64,000 nucleotides of DNA from Tepidimonas sediminis (GTDB lineage: Bacteria > Pseudomonadota > Gammaproteobacteria > Burkholderiales > Burkholderiaceae_C), in assembly GCF_007556605.1 (NCBI RefSeq), contig NZ_VJND01000010.1:1-64000 (forward strand). The letters are read 5' to 3'. Made by a program: the position numbers and the translations under genes. This document shows, in pieces, positions 56,217 to 64,000 of this stretch. Below the pieces are notes generated by a model, which worked only from the letters and a program-made list of their open reading frames with translations, did no database searches and was not told the DNA's origin. The stretch's first letter is position 1; every line of letters starts with the position of its first letter.

Positions 56217-58988
56217 ATGATCACGAGCAACCGCGCCGGTTCGGCCGCGGCGGATCACAGCCGCTTCGTGCAGCGCGTGCGGCGGCGCTACGAACGCGAG
56301 CTGGCCCTGCTGCCGCCCGGCCCGCCGCAGCCGGCCACGCTGCGCGCGGCGCTGCAGGCACTGCGTGCTGCCGGCCACGAGCCAGCCGCGGCCCTGCGCA
56401 TCCTGCGCCACCTGACGCTGGAGCGGCTGGCGGTGCTGGACTGCGAGCAGGCTGCCGCGCTGTCGGTCGTCACGCACGGGGTGACGGCGCTGGCGGAGCT
56501 GGTGCTGGACGAGGCCGCACGGCTGGCGTGCGACGAGCTGGACGAGCTGCACGGGGTGCCCCTGGCCAGCGATCCGCCCCCGGGACCGGGCGCCCCGCCC
56601 GCTGCCCCGGACGGCCGCCGGCCGTGCGGCTGGTGGGTGGTGGGCATGGGCAAGCTCGGCGCGCGCGAGCTCAACGTCTCCAGCGACATCGATCTCGTCT
56701 ACGTCTACGAAAGCGACGGCGAGACCGCCGGCAACGCGCGCGGCCTCAACCGCATCACCAACCACGAATACTTCGCCAAGCTGGTACGGCGCATGCAGGC
56801 GCTCGTCAGCGACATCACCGAGCACGGCCAGTGCTTCCGCGTCGACCTGGCGCTGCGGCCCAACGGCAACTCCGGCCCGCCTGCGGTGTCGCTGGGGGCG
56901 CTGGAGGACTATTTCCAGGCGCACGGGCGCGAATGGGAGCGCTTCGCGTGGCTCAAGAGCCGCGTCGTCGCCCCCGCCGACAGCGCGCGGCGCGACGGCA
57001 GCGGCGCCTGGCTGCGGCCGGTGGTGCTGCCGTTCGTGTTCCGGCGCTACCTCGACTACGCCGTCTTCGAGGCGCTGCGGCGGCTGCACCGCCAGATCCG
57101 CGAGCACGCCGCGCGGCGCGCCGCCGGCCACCCGGAGCGCGCCTACGACGTCAAGCTCTCGCGCGGTGGCATCCGCGAGATCGAGTTCATCGTGCAGCTG
57201 CTGCAGGTGGTGCGCGGCGGGCGGTTTCCGGAGCTGCGCACGCGCCCGACGCTGCAGGCGCTGCAGCGCATCGAGCAGGCCGGCCTGATGCCGGCCGACA
57301 AGGCGCGCCAGCTGGCCGAGGCCTACGTCTTCCTGCGCCGTGTCGAGCACCGCATCCAGTACCTGGACGATCAGCAGACCCACGTGCTGCCCACGCGCGA
57401 CGACGACCTGGCCTGGATCGCCGCGACGATGGGCTTTGCCGACACGCCGTCGTTCCTTGGCGCGCTGGATGCGCACCGCGAGGTGGTGGCGCAGGAGTTC
57501 GACACCCTCCTGGGCGGCGCCGGCCACGGCGCGGGCTGCAACGGCAAGGGCTGCAACGGCCACCCGCGCGCCGGCGGCGAGGACCTGGAGACGCTGCTGC
57601 CACAGTGCCCGCCGGCGCTGGCCGAGCGGCTGCGCCCCTGGATCGGGCACCCGCGCGTGCAGACCCTGCGCGACGAGGCGCGCCTGCGTCTGGTGCGGCT
57701 GCTGGAGCGCACGCTGGCCTGGCTCGATGACGGCCGCGTCGGCGAAACCGCCGCCGTGCGCCTGCTGGACTGGATCGAGCCGCTGCTGCGCCGCGAAAGC
57801 TACCTGGCGCTGCTGCAGGAGCGTCCGACCGTGCACGAGCGGCTGCTGCGCGTGCTGGGCGCGGCGCGCTGGCCGGCGCGCTACCTGATGCGCCACCCGG
57901 GCGTCATCGACGAGCTGGCCAGCGCCGAACTCTACGAGACACGCTTCGACGCCGCCGCCTTCGTCGCCGAGCTGGAGGCACGCCGCTGGGCGCTGCACAA
58001 GACCGGCGAGGACGACGACGAGGCGCTGCTGGATCTGCTGCGCCGCGCCCACCACGCCGAGGTATTCCGCACGCTGGCGCGCGACGTCGAGGGTCTGCTG
58101 ACCGTGGAGCAGGTGGCCGACGAGCTCAGCGCCCTGGCCGACGCGGTGCTGGACGTCACCGGCCGCTGGTGCTGGCAGCGCCTCAAGCAGCGTCACCGCG
58201 ACGAGCCGCGCCACGCCATCATCGGCTACGGCAAGCTCGGCGGCAAGGAGCTCGGCTACGGCAGCGACCTCGACATCGTCTTCGTGTACGACGACGACGA
58301 CGAGCGCGCCCCCGAGGCCTACGCCGCCTTCGTGCGCAAGCTCATCAACTGGCTCACCGTCAAGACCGGCGAGGGCGACCTGTTCGAGATCGACACCGCG
58401 CTGCGGCCCAACGGCAACTCCGGGCTGCTGGTCACCACCTTCCAGGCCTACGCCGACTACCAGCAGAACCGCGGCAGCAACACCGCCTGGACCTGGGAGC
58501 ACCAGGCGATGACGCGCGCGCGCTTCGTCGTCGGCAGCCCCGACCTGCGCGCGCGCTTCGACGCCGTGCGCGAGGCCGTCATCACCGCCCCGCGCGACCA
58601 TGCGGCGCTGGCTGCCGAGATCCGCGCGATGCGCCAGCGCCTCTACGACGCGCACCCGGTGCGCGCCGGCCGCTTCGACCTCAAGCACAGCCCCGGCGGC
58701 ATGATCGACGTGGAGTTTGCCGTGCAGTACCTGGTGCTGGCGCACAGCGCGGCGCACCCGCCGCTGCGCGCCAACGCCGGCAACATCGCGCTGCTGCAGT
58801 GCGCCGAGGCCGCCGGCCTGCTGCCCCCCGGCGTCGGCCAGGCCGCCGCCGACGCCTACCGCCACCTGCGCCAGCTGCAGCACCGCGCGCGGCTGGACGA
58901 GGCCAGCACCCAGATCGACCCGACGACCGTGCAGGCCGAGGCCGCCGCCGTGCGCGCGCTGTGGCAGGCGGTGCTGGGGTCGCCCTGA
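56217..58988 (+). CDS. glnE: Bifunctional glutamine synthetase adenylyltransferase/deadenylase
   Basis: A 923-aa enzyme that adenylylates and deadenylylates glutamine synthetase in response to nitrogen status through PII. It has two nucleotidyltransferase domains: VGMGKLGARELNVSSDIDL (about residues 142-160) and GYGKLGGKELGYGSDLDI (about 670-690), each followed by FEIDTALRPNGNSG-type or FRVDLALRPNGNSG blocks. The start ATG at 56217 is 8 bp from the divergent yhdP start. No good ribosome site is visible. Length is normal. Confidence 0.96.
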   Translation: MITSNRAGSAAADHSRFVQRVRRRYERELALLPPGPPQPATLRAALQALRAAGHEPAAALRILRHLTLERLAVLDCEQAAALSVVTHGVTALAELVLDEAARLACDELDELHGVPLASDPPPGPGAPPAAPDGRRPCGWWVVGMGKLGARELNVSSDIDLVYVYESDGETAGNARGLNRITNHEYFAKLVRRMQALVSDITEHGQCFRVDLALRPNGNSGPPAVSLGALEDYFQAHGREWERFAWLKSRVVAPADSARRDGSGAWLRPVVLPFVFRRYLDYAVFEALRRLHRQIREHAARRAAGHPERAYDVKLSRGGIREIEFIVQLLQVVRGGRFPELRTRPTLQALQRIEQAGLMPADKARQLAEAYVFLRRVEHRIQYLDDQQTHVLPTRDDDLAWIAATMGFADTPSFLGALDAHREVVAQEFDTLLGGAGHGAGCNGKGCNGHPRAGGEDLETLLPQCPPALAERLRPWIGHPRVQTLRDEARLRLVRLLERTLAWLDDGRVGETAAVRLLDWIEPLLRRESYLALLQERPTVHERLLRVLGAARWPARYLMRHPGVIDELASAELYETRFDAAAFVAELEARRWALHKTGEDDDEALLDLLRRAHHAEVFRTLARDVEGLLTVEQVADELSALADAVLDVTGRWCWQRLKQRHRDEPRHAIIGYGKLGGKELGYGSDLDIVFVYDDDDERAPEAYAAFVRKLINWLTVKTGEGDLFEIDTALRPNGNSGLLVTTFQAYADYQQNRGSNTAWTWEHQAMTRARFVVGSPDLRARFDAVREAVITAPRDHAALAAEIRAMRQRLYDAHPVRAGRFDLKHSPGGMIDVEFAVQYLVLAHSAAHPPLRANAGNIALLQCAEAAGLLPPGVGQAAADAYRHLRQLQHRARLDEASTQIDPTTVQAEAAAVRALWQAVLGSP

Positions 58989-59348
58989 CCGTGACAAACG
59001 TCTCGCTTTAGTCCCCCTCATCGCGCCTCAGCCATCCAGCCGATTCAGTCCTTCCGGGGGATGCGCGCGACGGCGCCGCGGCTTCTAATAGTCGGGTGCG
59101 GATCGAAAGGCTGGGCGCTTGGCGCGCTGGCCCGTCAAGGCACCCCCGCTCGGTACCGAGCGGGCGGCGGGGGCACCGTGTCCCCGACGCTGGTCTGGCT
59201 GCGGTCTCGAGTCGCGACGGCCCGGTGACGGGATGGTTGGCGCTTCGCCTGTCGCCGACGGGTTCGCATCCGCATGCGACGACGGGCCGCCGACCGCTGC
59301 CATCGATGGGCGGCCCCCGAAAACACGTTTTGTCCAGGAGGCGAGGCG
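58989..59348. other. 360-bp intergenic region upstream of the Gly-rich protein
   Basis: No convincing gene. It contains a possible -10 (TAATAG near 59086-59091), a perfect 20-bp palindrome (59145-59164), several GC-rich stem-forming stretches and, at its end, an AGGAGGCGAGGCG ribosome site. A leader of about 250 nt is implied if the TAATAG promoter is used. I saw no match to a known riboswitch. Confidence 0.5.
59145..59164. promoter_or_regulatory. Perfect 20-bp palindrome upstream of the Gly-rich protein
   Basis: CCCGCTCGGT is followed directly by its reverse complement ACCGAGCGGG. It lies 185 bp before the start codon, downstream of the possible -10. It could be a regulator site for the adjacent NarL-type protein or an RNA hairpin in the leader. 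Confidence 0.5.
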
Positions 59349-61226
<1,878 letters not shown>

Positions 61227-61286
61227 CGTCCCGGGGAGGGCATGGCGGCGTCCTGCCGACGCCACCCCTACCCACACCCGTCGATC

Positions 61287-61310
61287 GGGCCGCCTGCGGG
61301 CGGCCCTTTC
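61287..61310 (+). terminator. Rho-independent terminator after the Gly-rich protein gene
   Basis: GGGCCGCC (61287-61294), loop TGCG, GGCGGCCC (61299-61306), then TTTC. It separates the secreted protein gene from the convergent regulator gene. Confidence 0.75.
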
Positions 61311-62021
61311 TCATCGAGGCAGGTTGCCCCCCGCGGCCCGCCGGCCAAGGCCATGCCGCAGCGCAAAGTCATACAGCGCCGTGCGGTTGGCCACCCCCAG
61401 CTTGGCGTAGATCGACGAGAGGTGGTTGCGCAGCGTGTGCTCGCTGATGTGAAGGCGCGCCGCGATCTCCCGCCCGCTGGCCGCCGGGTCGCGGGCGATT
61501 TCCGCCACCGCCAGGCGCTCCTTGCGGGTCAGCTGGGCGATGCGCTCCTGCTCGGGCGAGAGCCCCTGCTGCCTGCGCACCACGGACATCAGGATGCGCA
61601 CCGTGGCGCTGCGGCCGAGCCAGAATTCGCCGGCGTGCACCTTGGTGATCGCCTTGCGCAGCACATCCGGCGCTTCGCGCTTGTCGACCACCCCCATGGC
61701 CCCGGCCAGCACGACGGCATCCAGCAGATCCGCGTCACGCGAAGCGCTCAGCGCGACGACGCGGCAGACGTGGCGCACCTCGCCGAGCAGGATCTCGACG
61801 GCATGAACGTCCAGATCGCCGTCCAGGTCGACGAGGGTAACCTCGGCGCGACACCGTTCGACCAGCTCCACCCCCTGCGCCGCATCCCGTGCGGCGCCCA
61901 CGTACGTGAAGCCGGGTTGGCCGGTGCCGGATTCGAGAAGCTGGCGGACACCCAATTCGACGATGGGCTGATCGGTCAGCAGCGCGACCCGGATCGCTTC
62001 CCGGGCAGTGGTTTGAGACAT
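61311..62021 (-). CDS. NarL/LuxR-family response regulator
   Basis: A 236-aa regulator. The receiver-like domain (about 12-130) has ALLTDQPIVELGVRQLL, where the usual acidic pair is Asp-Gln, then the likely phospho-acceptor in EVTLVDLDGDLD, and the conserved Lys in GVVDKREAPDVLRKAI. The helix-turn-helix (about 165-225) is LTRKERLAVAEIARDPAASG then EIAARLHISEHTLRNHLSSI. Loss of one acidic residue suggests weak or absent phosphorylation. No sensor kinase is nearby. Convergent with the Gly-rich secreted protein gene, so control of that gene is possible. ATG at 62021 follows AGAGG. Confidence 0.85.
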   Translation of the reverse strand: MSQTTAREAIRVALLTDQPIVELGVRQLLESGTGQPGFTYVGAARDAAQGVELVERCRAEVTLVDLDGDLDVHAVEILLGEVRHVCRVVALSASRDADLLDAVVLAGAMGVVDKREAPDVLRKAITKVHAGEFWLGRSATVRILMSVVRRQQGLSPEQERIAQLTRKERLAVAEIARDPAASGREIAARLHISEHTLRNHLSSIYAKLGVANRTALYDFALRHGLGRRAAGGNLPR

Positions 62022-62266
62022 CTGGCGAGCCTCTTTGTCAGCCGTCAACCGCGCGGTCTCACCACGCGGCCTCCCTCGGCACACCGCCAAGGCCCCGCGG
62101 GGCGTGGCAATGATGTGCACCATGCCCCAAGCATAGCCGAAAGACGCGCCCGATCCCGGCCTCGGGAACCCGTCACGGTGGCGTGGTCGTCCGCCCCTCC
62201 CGCTCGGGGCGAGCCGCCCGGCGCGTACCATCGAGGCCCTCTCATCCCCGCAGCCAGGAGCGACCG

Positions 62267-62857
62267 ATGACGCGATCCTCCCTCCTGCCCTTGGCATGCA
62301 CGTTCGCCCTGACCATGGCCGCAGCCCTCTCCCACGCGACGCCCAGCCCCGCCCCGGCGGCAGCCGCCGCCTGCCCGCCGATCCTGCAGCACACCTTCCC
62401 GCGCCTGCAGGACGAGGCACCGCAGAACCTGTGCCAGTACGCCGGCCAGGTGGTGCTGGTGGTCAACACCGCCAGCTACTGCGGCTTCACGCAGCAGTAC
62501 AAGGAGCTGGAGGAGCTCTACCGCCGCTACCGCGACCGCGGGCTGGTGGTGCTTGGTTTTCCGTCCAACGACTTCGGGCAGCAGGAGCCCGGCACCAACC
62601 AGCAGATCGCCGAGTTCTGCGAAAACACCTTTGGCGTGCAGTTCCCGATGTTTGCCAAGAGCCACGTGCGCGGCCCGCAGGCCAACGCCCTGTTCCGGCA
62701 ACTGGCCGAGCGCACCGGCACGACGCCGAAATGGAACTTCTACAAGTACCTGATCAGCCGCGACGGCCGCACCGTGCTGGCCTACGGCAGCCTGACGGCG
62801 CCGGACAGCGCGGCGCTGCGGCGCGACCTGGAGCGGCTGCTGGCCGCGCGTCCCTGA
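62267..62857 (+). CDS. Periplasmic glutathione peroxidase-family protein
   Basis: A 196-aa thiol peroxidase. A Sec signal (LLPLACTFALTMAAALSHA) and a short Pro/Ala spacer precede the thioredoxin-like fold. The active-site Cys is in VVNTASYCGFTQQYKELEEL, followed by LGFPSNDFGQQEPGTNQQI (Gln) and KWNFYKYLISRDG (Trp, Asn). Cys replaces selenocysteine, as usual in bacteria. An exported form is less common than the cytoplasmic one and would detoxify peroxides in the envelope. CAGGAG precedes the ATG. Confidence 0.92.
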   Translation: MTRSSLLPLACTFALTMAAALSHATPSPAPAAAAACPPILQHTFPRLQDEAPQNLCQYAGQVVLVVNTASYCGFTQQYKELEELYRRYRDRGLVVLGFPSNDFGQQEPGTNQQIAEFCENTFGVQFPMFAKSHVRGPQANALFRQLAERTGTTPKWNFYKYLISRDGRTVLAYGSLTAPDSAALRRDLERLLAARP

Positions 62858-62902
62858 GTGCACGACGGCCGCAAACCGCCGCGGCGGGCGTGGCGCGGCA
62901 CC

Positions 62903-63511
62903 TCAGCGCCCGCCGGCCGGGGCGGCCAGCCACGTGGCCGCCTGCGGCAGGTTGGCCAGCGCGGCGGACTCGGGCAGCTCGATGCGGCGCGCGCCGTCGT
63001 AGCGGCGCGCCCAGTAACGCTCGTTGAGGTCGCTGACCTTGACGCGGTCGCCCTTGCTGGGCGCGTGCACGAACTTGCCGTCACCCAGGTAGACACCGAC
63101 GTGACTGAAGGCGCGCCGCATGGTGTTGAAGAACACCAGATCCCCGGGGCGCAGCTCCTCGCGCGCCACCGGCGTGGCAGCCTGCGCCTGCTCGGCGGCG
63201 CGGCGCGGCAGCACCAGCCCCAGCGTATGCGCGTAGACGTAGCGCACGAAGCCGCTGCAGTCGAAGCCGGCCTGCGGCGAGCTGCCGCCCATGCGGTACG
63301 GCACGCCGACCAGCCCGAGTGCCGTGTCGATCAGCTGGGTGGCCACCGCGCCGGTCTCACTGCCCACGGACTGCAGCCGCTGCACCCACGGCGCCGCGGC
63401 CGCGGCGACGGTCTCCACGCCGGTGGCGGGAGGCACGGGCTCATCCGCCCACACGGTGGCCGGGCCCGCCAAGGCGGCGGCCGCGAACAGGGCGACAAGC
63501 GTTCGGCGCAT
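62903..63511 (-). CDS. NlpC/P60-family peptidoglycan endopeptidase
   Basis: A 202-aa C40 peptidase. A Sec signal (LVALFAAAALAGPATVWA) is followed by an Ala-rich stretch. The catalytic domain has VPYRMGGSSPQAGFDCSGFV (Cys), FSHVGVYLGDGKFVHAPS (His) and the third His in that same HAPS region. It should cut wall peptide cross-links, complementing mltA. The ATG at 63511 has no ribosome site; TAACAT ends 8 nt before it and overlaps the holA stop. Confidence 0.92.
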   Translation of the reverse strand: MRRTLVALFAAAALAGPATVWADEPVPPATGVETVAAAAAPWVQRLQSVGSETGAVATQLIDTALGLVGVPYRMGGSSPQAGFDCSGFVRYVYAHTLGLVLPRRAAEQAQAATPVAREELRPGDLVFFNTMRRAFSHVGVYLGDGKFVHAPSKGDRVKVSDLNERYWARRYDGARRIELPESAALANLPQAATWLAAPAGGR

Positions 63512-63519
63512 GGGCGCGG

Positions 63520-63525
63520 ATGTTA
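63520..63525 (-). promoter_or_regulatory. Extended -10-like element, leaderless start for the NlpC/P60 gene
   Basis: On the minus strand TGCTAACAT gives an extended -10 (TGn) with hexamer TAACAT ending 8 nt before the ATG at 63511. The TAA of this hexamer is the stop codon of holA. Confidence 0.5.
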
Positions 63526-64000
63526 GCAGAGCGGCGCAGCGGCCCGCGCGCAACCCGCCGCCACCGCCAGCGCCAACCGCGCCAGCGCCTGCCACGGGTC
63601 GGCCGGCCAGTCCGGATGCGGCAGCCCCTTGACGATGCCGTCCACCGTCTGCGCCTCGGCCAGCCAGCGCCCGGTCTGCGCGCTGCGCAGCCGCGGCAGC
63701 AGCCGCTCGTAACGCTGCTCGCGCGCGCCCCAGACGCGCTGCTCGCGCAGCACCAGCGGCAGCGGCCGGCCCGCCTCCAGCGCGCGGCGCGCGCGGTGCA
63801 GCGCGCGCACCTCCTCGGCCAGCGCCCAGAGCACCGGCACCGGCGCCACCCCTTCGGCCTGCAGGCCCTGCAGCATGCGCTGCACGCGCCCCGGCGCGCC
63901 ATCCAGCACCGCCTCGGGCAGGCGGAACGGATCGAAGCGCGCCACATCCAGCACCGCCGCGCGCACCTGCTCGAACGACAGCTCGCCGGCCGGGTACAGC
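63523..64000 (-). CDS. holA: DNA polymerase III delta subunit, C-terminal part (5' end outside window)
   Basis: The last 158 residues or so of HolA, the clamp-loader subunit that opens the beta clamp. Visible are LYPAGELSFEQVRAAVLDVA and FDPFRLPEAVLDG, then VPVLWALAEEVRALHRARRA and LPRLRSAQTGRWLAEAQTVD, typical of the helical C-terminal domain. The stop TAA is at 63523-63525. The start lies beyond the window. It is directly upstream of the NlpC/P60 gene (11 bp gap). Confidence 0.9.
   Translation of the reverse strand, partial: LYPAGELSFEQVRAAVLDVARFDPFRLPEAVLDGAPGRVQRMLQGLQAEGVAPVPVLWALAEEVRALHRARRALEAGRPLPLVLREQRVWGAREQRYERLLPRLRSAQTGRWLAEAQTVDGIVKGLPHPDWPADPWQALARLALAVAAGCARAAAPLC

Noticed and set aside
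52264-56220. A 1318-codon open frame antisense to the yhdP-like gene
   Set aside because: It mirrors yhdP over its whole length, has a low-complexity Arg/Gln/His composition and no recognisable domain. Such shadows are expected opposite high-GC genes.
58989-59348. A c-di-GMP riboswitch in the leader of the Gly-rich gene
   Set aside because: The conserved GEMM core elements are not present; only GC-rich stems and a palindrome are seen.

Overview
The window is high-GC chromosomal DNA of a betaproteobacterium, most likely order Burkholderiales. Pointers are the dapF–DUF484–xerC order, the tsaB–rimI–uracil-DNA glycosylase order, the mltA/nitrilase/yhdP/glnE block and a bacterial type A-like RNase P RNA. 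Genus cannot be fixed from the sequence alone. Coding density is high and most genes are housekeeping. I found no phage, insertion sequence, CRISPR array or tRNA.

Layout, left to right. 1–3.6 kb: an ssb start, then a phenylalanine/tyrosine catabolic cluster (phhA, phhB, hpd) read leftward from a divergent Lrp/AsnC regulator. 3.7–12 kb: a PAS-GGDEF diguanylate cyclase, an SDR, an orphan GspE/PilB-type ATPase, an MBL hydrolase, a MazEF-like pair, an M48 peptidase and an AmpG-like permease. 12–18.7 kb: a YciA-type thioesterase, an Atm1-like ABC exporter, a HypT-like LysR regulator and a complete glutamate/aspartate ABC importer (gltIJKL). 18.8–22.1 kb: a sulfur module with a tandem rhodanese, a small NPCAP-repeat secreted protein and two half-size YeeE/YedE transporters. 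22.2–26.8 kb: a Phd/VapC pair, pyrC, an exo/endonuclease-phosphatase, htpX, and a PIN/RHH toxin-antitoxin pair bounded by a perfect 45-bp direct repeat. 26.7–36.3 kb: an FAD oxidoreductase, rnpB, a cytochrome c, a Nudix-MBL fusion, an OmpA lipoprotein, dapF, DUF484, xerC, DsrE and rlmI. 36.3–49.8 kb: an HtrA-type protease, PsiE, Uma2, tsaB-rimI-udg-FIST/GGDEF, a dipeptide ABC operon (dppABCDF) and pfkA. 49.8–59 kb: mltA, a nitrilase homologue, yhdP and glnE. 59–62 kb: a Gly-rich, collagen-like type I secretion substrate beside a NarL-type regulator. 62–64 kb: a secreted glutathione peroxidase, an NlpC/P60 peptidase and the end of holA.

The features that stand out are four. First, the 725-bp toxin-antitoxin insert between direct repeats made from the 3' end of a neighbouring gene looks like a minimal TA cassette. 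Second, the 625-aa secreted protein alternates Gly-X-Y and Gly-Gly-Asp/Asn blocks with short beta segments and ends in a T1SS signal; it has its own palindrome, terminator and adjacent regulator. Third, in at least eight genes a -10-like hexamer ends 7–9 nt before the start codon and no Shine-Dalgarno is present, which suggests leaderless mRNAs. Fourth, the sulfur module carries an unassigned Cys-repeat protein.

All coordinates and motifs were read by eye from the sequence. Family assignments rest on recalled family motifs, not on database searches.
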